Of a stretch of DNA of 46,439 nucleotides, positions 15,814 to 23,239 are shown piece by piece. The position numbers and the translations under genes were made by a program. The first letter of the stretch is position 1, and each line of letters begins with the position of its first letter. Source of the stretch: an uncultured Clostridium sp. (GTDB lineage Bacteria > Bacillota_I > Bacilli_A > RF39 > UBA660); contig CANEGO010000011.1 in NCBI GenBank assembly GCA_947427095.1, forward strand, positions 1 through 46,439. Reading direction: 5' to 3'. The notes under the pieces are model-generated. The model was not told the DNA's origin and searched no databases. It was given only the letters and a program-made list of their open reading frames with translations.

Positions 15814-15828
15814 TTTGTGATATTAACA
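15802..15828 (+). repeat. 27-bp repeat, copy 2, between pncA and pncB
   Basis: This near-identical copy of 15168-15194 covers the last codons of pncA and part of the spacer before pncB. The single difference is G15817 against A15183. Confidence 0.6.
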
Positions 15829-15860
15829 AAATATAAATAAGAGAAAGAAGGAAAATAATT

Positions 15861-17351
15861 ATGGAAAAGAATAATAAAACGATGATGACAGATTTTTATG
15901 AATTAACAATGGCTCAAACTTATTTTGATGCCGGAAAGAAAGATGAAATAGCTTATTTCGATACTTTCTTTAGAAAAAATCCTTTTGAAGGAGGATACAC
16001 AATATCTAATGGTGTTGATAACATAATAGAATATATTAATAATTTTAAGTTCACAGAGGAAGATATTGAATATTTAAGAGAAACCGGTAGTTTTACTGAA
16101 GAATTTTTAGATTATCTTAAAGATATGAAATTTACTGGTGATATATATGCTGTTCCAGATGGAACACCAGTATTTCCAAATGAACCAGTAATTACTGTTA
16201 AAGCCCCTATTATAGAAGCTCAAATAATTGAAACAGCAGTGCTTGCACACTTTAATCATGGTTCACTTGTATCAACTGCTGCTAAAAGAATTACTAATGA
16301 GGTCAAAGGTATTCCAGTAATGGAGTTTGGTGCAAGAAGAGCAAGAGGCGTTGACTCAGCAATAGAAGCAAGTAAGTATGCTTACATAGGGGGTTGTGCT
16401 GGAACTTCAAATGTATATGCTGCTAAAAAATATGATATACCTGTAATGGGAACTATGGCACATAGTATGATTCAAAATTTTGACACAGAATATGAAGCAT
16501 TCATGGCTTATGCAAAGAGTAATCCGGATAATTGTGTATTCCTAGTTGATACTTATGATACTTTAAAAAGTGGTATTCCAAACGCAATTAGAGTAGCTAA
16601 GGAATATTTAATTCCAAATGGACACAAGTTTAAAGGTATTAGAATTGATAGTGGAGATTTAATTTACCTATCTAAAGCTGCCAGACAAATGATGGATGAA
16701 GCGGGATTCCCTGATGTAAAAATTTGCTTGTCAAATGGACTTAATGAATATAGCATTAGAGATTTTGCAAGTAAAGGTGCTGTAATTGATTCTATTGGTG
16801 CTGGTGATAACATTGCTGCTGCTAAAGAAAGAGTAGGTGGTGTTTACAAACTAGTTGCAATAGAAAAGGATGGGAAAATTATTCCAAAAGTAAAAGTATC
16901 TGGTGATACTGTTAAGACTACTAACCCTGGTTATAAGAAGGCATATAGATTTTATGATCAAGATACCCATAAAGTATTAGGTGATGTTATAACAACTTAC
17001 GATGAAGTTATTCCTAAGGATAAATATACACTTGTTGATGAACAAAATCCATGGAAGCAAACTTTAATTGAAGATTATTATGTAAGAGAGTTACAAGTTC
17101 CTATTTTTAAAGACGGAAAATTAGTGTATAACGAACCCAACATTCATGAGAGAAAAAAATACTGTGATGCCGAGTTTGCTACCCTTACTGACAGAATAAC
17201 CGATGTATCAAATCCTCATACTTATTATGTTGATTTAAGTGAGAAGGAAAAAGAGTTAAAAGAATATATGTTGTTTGAAGCAACTAAAAAGGCAGCTGAA
17301 ACAGCAATGGAAAACAATGGTTATGCAAAAACGATTGGAGGCAAAAAATGA
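15861..17351 (+). CDS. pncB: Nicotinate phosphoribosyltransferase
   Basis: Encodes 496 residues, the length of the Gram-positive type. It joins nicotinate and PRPP to nicotinate mononucleotide, usually with ATP hydrolysis through a phosphohistidine. Visible blocks are MMTDFYELTMAQTYF at the N-terminus, EFGARRARGVDSAIEASKYA, the phosphorylated-His loop GTMAHSMIQ (His201), the phosphate site GIRIDSGDLIYLS and the C-terminal Cys/Asp-containing KKYCDAEFATLTDR. The stop overlaps the Nudix start by four bases. Confidence 0.95.
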   Translation: MEKNNKTMMTDFYELTMAQTYFDAGKKDEIAYFDTFFRKNPFEGGYTISNGVDNIIEYINNFKFTEEDIEYLRETGSFTEEFLDYLKDMKFTGDIYAVPDGTPVFPNEPVITVKAPIIEAQIIETAVLAHFNHGSLVSTAAKRITNEVKGIPVMEFGARRARGVDSAIEASKYAYIGGCAGTSNVYAAKKYDIPVMGTMAHSMIQNFDTEYEAFMAYAKSNPDNCVFLVDTYDTLKSGIPNAIRVAKEYLIPNGHKFKGIRIDSGDLIYLSKAARQMMDEAGFPDVKICLSNGLNEYSIRDFASKGAVIDSIGAGDNIAAAKERVGGVYKLVAIEKDGKIIPKVKVSGDTVKTTNPGYKKAYRFYDQDTHKVLGDVITTYDEVIPKDKYTLVDEQNPWKQTLIEDYYVRELQVPIFKDGKLVYNEPNIHERKKYCDAEFATLTDRITDVSNPHTYYVDLSEKEKELKEYMLFEATKKAAETAMENNGYAKTIGGKK

Positions 17352-17935
17352 GAAAGGAAAAACTAGATGAATTGGAAATCATAATAGATGGTTTTAAGAC
17401 ATTAAAAAAAGAAAGGTTAAACAAAGAAGCCAGATTTATTAAAAGTGAAGTGTATTCTTGTTCTTTAAATAATGGTAAAATAATTACAAGGGAAAAAATA
17501 GTTAAAAATGGAAAAGATGGTAGTGCTGCTATCATCCTTCCTGTAACTTTAGAAAACAACGTAATATTAACGGTTGAACCAAGGGTGTTTTCTAAAAGAA
17601 CAGTTGGTATTGGTATTCCAGCAGGATACATAGAAGAAGGTGAAGATCCATACGTTGCAGCGTTAAGAGAACTAGAAGAAGAAACCGGATACGTTCCAAA
17701 TAAAATGATTAGCTTAGGCGGTTTTTATCAAGATATGGGCTGTTCATCAGCTTATAATGAAGCTTTTATAGCAATGGGTTGTGAAAAGAAAACAAACCAA
17801 CACTTAGATCCAGGAGAGTATATTAAGTATTTTGATTGTACTTATGAAGAGGCTCTTGAATTAATCGATATGGGCTATATAGAAGGATGTAACGCAATAA
17901 TAACTTTAGGAAGGGCTAAAAGGTACATGAAATGA
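17348..17935 (+). CDS. Nudix hydrolase, ADP-ribose pyrophosphatase type
   Basis: Encodes 195 residues with an intact Nudix box: the glycine in AGYIEEGEDPYVA starts it and RELEEETGY completes it. The preceding LTVEPRVFSKRTVGIGIPAG and following GGFYQDMGCSSAYNE fit the ADP-ribose pyrophosphatase (NudF-like) branch, which yields AMP and ribose 5-phosphate. In this operon it would recycle ADP-ribose released from NAD consumption or from the glycohydrolase encoded downstream. It overlaps both neighbours by four bases, so it is translationally coupled. Confidence 0.85.
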   Translation: MRKEKLDELEIIIDGFKTLKKERLNKEARFIKSEVYSCSLNNGKIITREKIVKNGKDGSAAIILPVTLENNVILTVEPRVFSKRTVGIGIPAGYIEEGEDPYVAALRELEEETGYVPNKMISLGGFYQDMGCSSAYNEAFIAMGCEKKTNQHLDPGEYIKYFDCTYEEALELIDMGYIEGCNAIITLGRAKRYMK

Positions 17936-18729
17936 TAAGTATAAAAGAAGGATTGAATAAAAAAATAAGTGATATTAACGTTAATAACTTTTACGTGGTT
18001 GCAGATTTTGATAAAACTATAACATCTAAAAAAAGTAATACTACCTTTTCTTTGTTTTCTAAAAGTGGTTTTTATCCTAAATCATATTTAGAAGAAAGAA
18101 ATAGAAACTATGATTATTATAGACCGCTAGAACTAGATCCTAAAATAGATAAAAAACAAAAATCTAGCATAACTAAAAAGTGGCAAACTGCTAGCTATCA
18201 ATTAATGCTTAAATATAATGTTAAAGAAAAAGATATAAAAAGAATACTAAACATTTCGGGAATGTTAACTTTAAGAGATGGTGCTAAAGATTTCATTAAG
18301 TTATTAAACGAAAAAAATATTCCTCTTATTATTAGCTCAGCTGGGATTGGAAATTTTATCAAAGAATTATTAGTATTAAATGATTGTTATTCAAATAACA
18401 TATTTATTAATGCAAATATGCTGGAATTTAAAGATGGGGTAATAATAGATAGCATTAAAGATATAATTCATAGCATGAATAAAAATAATATTGTTCTAAC
18501 AGAAGATTTTTCTGATAAAATAAAAGATAAGGACTTTACTATAATTATAGGTGATCAATTAAGTGATTTAGATATGGTAAGTAATTTACCATATGAAAAT
18601 AGTATTTCTTTTGGATTCTTAGAATCTAATATAAATGAAAATAGGCCCTTATTTAAAGATTCATTTGACGTAGTATTAGAGAATAATGCTTCGTTTGATG
18701 AAATAAGTAAAATATTAAAAATTAAATAA
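17932..18729 (+). CDS. HAD phosphatase related to pyrimidine 5'-nucleotidase (cN-III/UMPH-1)
   Basis: Encodes 265 residues. HAD motif I is VADFDKTITSKKSN (Asp25 and Asp27), motif II is in IISSAGIGNF near 135, and motif IV is IIGDQLSDLDMV near 205. The order, size and the tail IKDKDF...ENSISFGFL...FDVVLENNASFDEI match the cytosolic 5'-nucleotidase III family. Those enzymes remove the 5'-phosphate from pyrimidine, and in some cases nicotinate or nicotinamide, mononucleotides. Its place between ADP-ribose Nudix and nadE suggests NaMN or NMN as substrate, but UMP/CMP cannot be excluded. Confidence 0.72.
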   Translation: MISIKEGLNKKISDINVNNFYVVADFDKTITSKKSNTTFSLFSKSGFYPKSYLEERNRNYDYYRPLELDPKIDKKQKSSITKKWQTASYQLMLKYNVKEKDIKRILNISGMLTLRDGAKDFIKLLNEKNIPLIISSAGIGNFIKELLVLNDCYSNNIFINANMLEFKDGVIIDSIKDIIHSMNKNNIVLTEDFSDKIKDKDFTIIIGDQLSDLDMVSNLPYENSISFGFLESNINENRPLFKDSFDVVLENNASFDEISKILKIK

Positions 18730-18744
18730 GAAAAGAGGATTAAA

Positions 18745-19515
18745 ATGAAAAAAGAATTTAACGCGGAAGAAGAAACAAAAAAAGTTATCAAGTTTATAAG
18801 AGATTATTATGATAAAAATAATTTGGGTGGTGTGATAATCGGTATATCAGGTGGAAAAGATAGTGGTGTTGTAGCAGGGTTATTTACCAAAGCTTTAGGA
18901 AAAGAAAACGTAATAGGAGTTACTCTTCCATGCCATTCAAAAGACGAAGATAAAAGTCATGCAAAATTAGTTAGTGATTATTATGGCTTTCCTTTAATTA
19001 ACTTTGATATAACAGGTGTATTTGATAGTTTTAAAAATGAATTAGCTTCTTTAGGAGAATTTAAAGAGGAAGACTTAAAAAATAGTGACATAAATTTAAA
19101 ACCTAGACTTAGAATGGCAACACTATATTATTTGGCGGCTATGTACTCAGCTATTAATGGTAAAACATATTTGGTTTCAGGAACCTCTAATAAATGTGAA
19201 TTATACGTGGGTTACTTTACTAAAGGAGGGGACTCTGTTCATGATATTTCACCAATTGCGGATTTTACGGTTGAAGAAGTTATTAAAATAGGAGAGTATT
19301 TAAATGTTCCAAAAGAGGTCCTTTACAAAGCACCTAATGATGGTTTATCTAATCAAACTGATGAAGATAAGTTAGGAGTTAAATATAATGAAATAGCATC
19401 TTACATGAATGATAAAACTAGTGTAGATAAAATAGTTGCGGATAAAATAAGAAAATTACATGAAAATAATAAGCATAAGTTTAATATACCGACTTATAGA
19501 AAAGATGAAAACTAA
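18745..19515 (+). CDS. nadE: NAD synthetase, ammonia-dependent
   Basis: Encodes 256 residues without a glutaminase domain, so free ammonia (or an outside glutaminase) supplies nitrogen. The PP-loop GISGGKDSGVVAGLF is present near residue 34. SGTSNKCELYVGYFTKGGDS and the C-terminal FNIPTYRK are standard for the family. It adenylates nicotinate adenine dinucleotide and amidates it to NAD. A 15-base gap to the preceding HAD gene and 17 to nadD keep it inside the operon. Confidence 0.95.
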   Translation: MKKEFNAEEETKKVIKFIRDYYDKNNLGGVIIGISGGKDSGVVAGLFTKALGKENVIGVTLPCHSKDEDKSHAKLVSDYYGFPLINFDITGVFDSFKNELASLGEFKEEDLKNSDINLKPRLRMATLYYLAAMYSAINGKTYLVSGTSNKCELYVGYFTKGGDSVHDISPIADFTVEEVIKIGEYLNVPKEVLYKAPNDGLSNQTDEDKLGVKYNEIASYMNDKTSVDKIVADKIRKLHENNKHKFNIPTYRKDEN

Positions 19516-19532
19516 ATAAAACAGGAGGTATT

Positions 19533-20066
19533 ATGAAAGTAGGAGTATTTGTTGGAAGCTTTGATCCGGTGCATAATGGACATACTAACGTAATGAATTA
19601 TTTAGTAGATGAAAAAGTGGTTGATAAAGTATTAGTTATTGCAACTGGTAATTATTGGAACAAGCAAAACATTACCAGTTTAGATATAAGACTCAAAATG
19701 CTAGACTTAATAAAAAATGATAGTATAATAATCGATAGAAACCATAATAAATTAGAATATACTTATCAAATATTAAACGCTTTAAAAAAAGAAAATCCTA
19801 ACGATGAATTTTATTTAGTAATAGGAGCTGACAATGCAAATACTCTTCATAAATGGAAGTGTTATGATGAAATAATAAAAAATGGAATAATAATTGTTTC
19901 AAGAGATGATATAAAAATAAATCTTAATTTACCTAAATTAATTGTAATAAATAAAAACTTTGGAAATATATCATCTACTAAAATTAGAGATAATAAAGAC
20001 GATTATAAAGAATACTTAAATAAAGACGTATATGAATATATAAATAAAAATGGATTATATAGGTAG
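19533..20066 (+). CDS. nadD: Nicotinate-nucleotide adenylyltransferase
   Basis: Encodes 177 residues of the nucleotidyltransferase fold: GVFVGSFDPVHNGHTNVM at the N-terminus gives the HxGH-type ATP site and NISSTKIRDN the second motif. It joins ATP and nicotinate mononucleotide to NaAD. The protein is a little shorter than average NadD but complete. The strong AGGAGGT site is five bases before ATG. CoaD at 27172 has the same fold but different flanking residues. Confidence 0.9.
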   Translation: MKVGVFVGSFDPVHNGHTNVMNYLVDEKVVDKVLVIATGNYWNKQNITSLDIRLKMLDLIKNDSIIIDRNHNKLEYTYQILNALKKENPNDEFYLVIGADNANTLHKWKCYDEIIKNGIIIVSRDDIKINLNLPKLIVINKNFGNISSTKIRDNKDDYKEYLNKDVYEYINKNGLYR

Positions 20067-20075
20067 GTGATATAT

Positions 20076-20951
20076 ATGTTGGGCGCAATAATAGGAGATG
20101 TTGCAGGTTCTACTTATGAGGTTAAAGAAGTAATAGAAAAAAAGAAAAAATCTAAAGTAAGTGCGGTGGAAAGAAGACGAATTTTAGATAGCAACGTTTC
20201 TTTGTTTCCTTTTCTTTCGTCGGTAACAGATGATAGTGTTTTAACGGTTGCTATTGCAGATGCTTATCTAAATGTTAAAGATTATAAAGATACTTTAAAA
20301 GAATATGGATTAAGAGAAGTAAGTAATGGGCTTGATTTATATGGTAGAAGTAGGTTTGGAAAAGGTTTTATGAAATGGCTTGATGATCCTAGTTTAAATA
20401 ATAGTTATGGTAATGGATGCGCTATGAGAATAAGTAGTTTACCTGTTTTGATAGACGATATTGATGAATTAAAAAAAGAAGTTTATAAAGCAACTGTTCC
20501 AACTCATAACCATGAAGAATCGCTTTTATGTGCCGAAGCACTTTCAGTTGCTATTTTTATGGCAAAGAATGGTAACTCAAAAAGGGAAATTAAATCATAC
20601 ATAGAAAATAATTATTTTAGTCTTGATTTTAATTTAGAAAATTCACAAGAAACATATGAGTTCACAAGCAAAGCAATAGGTTCAGTTCCACAATCTATAT
20701 ATGTTTTTTTAGAATCTAATGGTTTTGAGGATTCTATTAGAAAAGCGATTTCTATAGGCGGAGATACTGATACAATAGCGTGTATGACTGGTGCTATCGC
20801 TGAACAATATTATGGAATTCCTGATGATATAAAAGAAAAAATTAAAGATTATATACCTGATTATATGGATGATATAATAAGAGAGTTTTACGAAAGAAAG
20901 AAGGATAAAAATGGATGCAAAAAAATTAGTAGAAAAGTTAATAGAAAATAA
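20076..20951 (+). CDS. ADP-ribosylglycohydrolase (DraG/ARH family)
   Basis: Encodes 291 residues from ATG 20076, after AGGTGATATAT; the longer frame from GTG 20067 overlaps this site. The paired metal-binding motifs are clear: SVTDDSVLTVAIADAYL near residue 52 and SIGGDTDTIACMTGAIAEQYYG near 230. The family removes ADP-ribose from protein side chains or nucleic acid, or cleaves ADP-ribose compounds. The released ADP-ribose can be fed to the Nudix enzyme of the same operon. Its last 41 bases overlap pncC. Confidence 0.88.
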   Translation: MLGAIIGDVAGSTYEVKEVIEKKKKSKVSAVERRRILDSNVSLFPFLSSVTDDSVLTVAIADAYLNVKDYKDTLKEYGLREVSNGLDLYGRSRFGKGFMKWLDDPSLNNSYGNGCAMRISSLPVLIDDIDELKKEVYKATVPTHNHEESLLCAEALSVAIFMAKNGNSKREIKSYIENNYFSLDFNLENSQETYEFTSKAIGSVPQSIYVFLESNGFEDSIRKAISIGGDTDTIACMTGAIAEQYYGIPDDIKEKIKDYIPDYMDDIIREFYERKKDKNGCKKISRKVNRK

Positions 20952-21381
20952 TAAAACAATCTCTACCATGGAGTCTTGTACTGGTGGTGCTTTAGTAAGT
21001 GCAATAACAGATATAGAGGGAGCTTCAAGTATACTTAAATATTCTGCGGTTACTTATTCTAATGAGTTTAAAATAAAAATGGGAGTATCAAAGGAAGTTA
21101 TAGATAAATACTCTGTTTATAGTAAAGAAACGGCTGATGAAATGAGTTATAATATATCTAAGTTTACTAACAGCGATTATGGCGTTGGTATAACTGGTAA
21201 ATTAAATAGGGTAGATGAAAATAATCCTTATGGAAAAAATAACGTTGTATTCATTAGCATTTATGATAAAGAAAAGAATAAGTTTTATAACGAAAGTGTA
21301 AAAGCTATCAAACCTTCTAGGAAAGAAAACAAAAAACTGGTTATCGATAAAATAATAGAAGAAATGATTGAAATTTTATAA
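20911..21381 (+). CDS. pncC: NMN deamidase (CinA C-terminal domain, stand-alone)
   Basis: Encodes 156 residues, a single CinA-C domain without the N-terminal MocF domain. The catalytic serine lies in STMESCTGGALVSA near residue 20, and GVGITGKLNRVDE supplies the substrate loop; the usual GIAGP is changed to GITGK. It hydrolyses nicotinamide mononucleotide to nicotinate mononucleotide, returning NMN to the NadD/NadE route. The start overlaps the ADP-ribosylglycohydrolase end by 41 bases. Confidence 0.88.
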   Translation: MDAKKLVEKLIENNKTISTMESCTGGALVSAITDIEGASSILKYSAVTYSNEFKIKMGVSKEVIDKYSVYSKETADEMSYNISKFTNSDYGVGITGKLNRVDENNPYGKNNVVFISIYDKEKNKFYNESVKAIKPSRKENKKLVIDKIIEEMIEIL

Positions 21382-21398
21382 AGGAAGGTGATTATATA

Positions 21399-22190
21399 GT
21401 GATAAAAAGTTATAGAATCTTTAGAAATGATAACGATAAATCAACCAAAGTAGAACAAGTTATTAACGAGAAAATGAAACTAAATGGATTTATTTATGAT
21501 GATTCTAATTATGATTTAGCTATTGCAATTGGTGGTGATGGTTCTTTTTTAAGGATGATTAAACAAACTAACTTTAATAGTGATATACTATATGTTGGAA
21601 TAAATGCTGGAACTTTAGGTTTTGCGCAAGAAGTATCGTTAGAAGAAGTAGATGATTTTATAGAGGAGTTAAAAAACAATAACTATAAAATAGATAGTAT
21701 TGGAGTACAAGAAACTAAGGTGGTAACAGAAGATGTTGATTCTTACTTTTATTCTTTAAATGAAATTGTAATTAGACAAGAAGATTTAAATACTATTGCG
21801 CTAGATATTTTCGTTGAAGATGAATTGTTAGAAAGCTTTGTAGGTGATGGAATTTTAATATCAACGTCATTTGGGTCTACTGCTTATAATTTAAGCCATG
21901 GTGGAAGTATAGTTTATAATACTTTTCATACTCTTCAAATAACTCCTGTTGCGCCTCTTAATAATAAATCATATCGTAATTTACTTAATTCTGTTATTTT
22001 GCCTGAAAATAAAAGGGTAACTTTAATACCAAAAAGAAGTAAAGATATATTGATTACGGTTGATGGAGAAAATAACGTTTATAAAGATGCAAATAAGATA
22101 GAAACAGTAGTAGATAAAAAAAGAATAAAATGTTTAAGAAGAAAAGATTATGATTTTTCTAAAAAGATAAATGAAAAGTTTTTAAAATAG
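21399..22190 (+). CDS. nadK: NAD kinase
   Basis: Encodes 263 residues from GTG 21399, behind AAGGAAGGTGATT. The catalytic GGDGSFLRM motif is at about residue 48 and is followed by GINAGTLGFAQE. The conserved NEIVIRQ and the loop SFGSTAYNLSHGGSIV are present. It phosphorylates NAD to NADP, last step of the operon. A strong terminator overlaps the stop, so the transcript ends here and the NrtR-like gene is a separate unit. Confidence 0.95.
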   Translation: MIKSYRIFRNDNDKSTKVEQVINEKMKLNGFIYDDSNYDLAIAIGGDGSFLRMIKQTNFNSDILYVGINAGTLGFAQEVSLEEVDDFIEELKNNNYKIDSIGVQETKVVTEDVDSYFYSLNEIVIRQEDLNTIALDIFVEDELLESFVGDGILISTSFGSTAYNLSHGGSIVYNTFHTLQITPVAPLNNKSYRNLLNSVILPENKRVTLIPKRSKDILITVDGENNVYKDANKIETVVDKKRIKCLRRKDYDFSKKINEKFLK

Positions 22191-22209
22191 TTACACGAGT
22201 AACTATTTT
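22184..22209 (+). terminator. Terminator of the NAD operon
   Basis: An 11-base arm AAAATAGTTAC (22184-22194) and GTAACTATTTT (22199-22209) enclose ACGA. The tail is C followed by TTATTATTTT. Confidence 0.85.
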
Positions 22210-22228
22210 CTTATTATTTTAAATATGT

Positions 22229-22234
22229 TATAAT
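22229..22234 (+). promoter_or_regulatory. Extended -10 promoter of the NrtR-like gene
   Basis: TATAAT at 22229-22234 is preceded by TG at the extended -10 position. No copy of the 27-bp NAD operator is seen here, so autoregulation is not evident. Confidence 0.6.
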
Positions 22235-22259
22235 CAAATTATAAAAAAGAGGTGCTATC

Positions 22260-23090
22260 ATGGACGGAAAATTATACAATTCAGAAGAAGAGTTTTTAAA
22301 AGAGTATGACTCTAGTATGTTTGAAAAATTATCTATGACAACGGATATTTTGATAATGAGTGTATCTAGTGAAGAAACTGGAAATTATAGAAAACTAACC
22401 GAAAAGAAGTTTAGTATCTTATTAGTTAAGAGGGATAACTATCCGTTTAAGGATAAATGGTGTTTGCCAGGTGGTTTTGTTGGTATTGATGAAACACTTG
22501 ACGAGGCTGCAAAAAGAATATTAAAAAACGAAACGAACTTAAAGGATATTTATATTGAACAGTTATATACTTTTAGTGGGATCGATAGAGATCCTAGAAT
22601 GAGAGTTGTATCAACTTCTTATATGGCATTAGTGGATAAAAATAGATTAAATGATAAATTATGTGCTAATGCATCTTGGTTTAACGTTTTTATCTTAGAA
22701 GATGAGAAATCTTATCACGTAACTTTAGATAATGGAAATGAACAAATAAAGTTTATAGTTGGTAAAAAGCTAAGAGACTTAACAACTGATAGATATGATT
22801 TTAAAGTAATTAAAAATGATAAATTAGCCTTTGATCACCCACTTGTTATAATAAGTGGTCTTGAAAGGCTTAAGAACAAGATAGAGTATACTGATATAGT
22901 ATTTAACATGATGCCTGAGTATTTTACTTTAGGAGAATTACAACAAGTATATGAAGTAATATTAGGTAAAAAATTACTTGATCCAGCGTTTCGTAGAATA
23001 ATAGCTAATAAAGTAGAAAAAACCAACAAAATGAAAACCGGAGAAGGACATAGGCCATCAGTGTTATTTAGATATAAAAACAAGAAATAA
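22260..23090 (+). CDS. nrtR: NrtR-like Nudix-related transcriptional regulator
   Basis: Encodes 276 residues. A Nudix-like domain spans about 20-160 and a C-terminal winged helix (YFTLGELQQVYEVILGKKL, then FRRIIANKVEK) ends the protein, the NrtR arrangement. The Nudix box is degenerate: after LPGGFVGIDETLDEAAKR the catalytic Glu pattern is replaced by ILKNETNL, as in NrtR proteins that bind ADP-ribose without hydrolysing it. NrtR represses NAD genes and is released by ADP-ribose or a related ligand. It stands directly after the NAD operon, whose promoter carries two matching palindromes. The gene symbol rests on domain order and context. Confidence 0.85.
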   Translation: MDGKLYNSEEEFLKEYDSSMFEKLSMTTDILIMSVSSEETGNYRKLTEKKFSILLVKRDNYPFKDKWCLPGGFVGIDETLDEAAKRILKNETNLKDIYIEQLYTFSGIDRDPRMRVVSTSYMALVDKNRLNDKLCANASWFNVFILEDEKSYHVTLDNGNEQIKFIVGKKLRDLTTDRYDFKVIKNDKLAFDHPLVIISGLERLKNKIEYTDIVFNMMPEYFTLGELQQVYEVILGKKLLDPAFRRIIANKVEKTNKMKTGEGHRPSVLFRYKNKK

Positions 23091-23115
23091 GTGATTTTTG
23101 ATAATTTAGTATGGG

Positions 23116-23140
23116 AAGATAACTGTGAGGTTATCTTTTT
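23116..23140 (+). terminator. Rho-independent terminator after nrtR
   Basis: AAGATAAC (23116-23123), loop TGTGAG and GTTATCTT (23130-23137) are followed by T residues. Confidence 0.85.
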
Positions 23141-23239
23141 AAAATGCTATGATTTTTTAGATAAAGTTTATATATTTAAATGTCTTATATCATTTTTTTG
23201 AATCTATGTTATAATATATAGCAAATATGGAGGTTTTGT

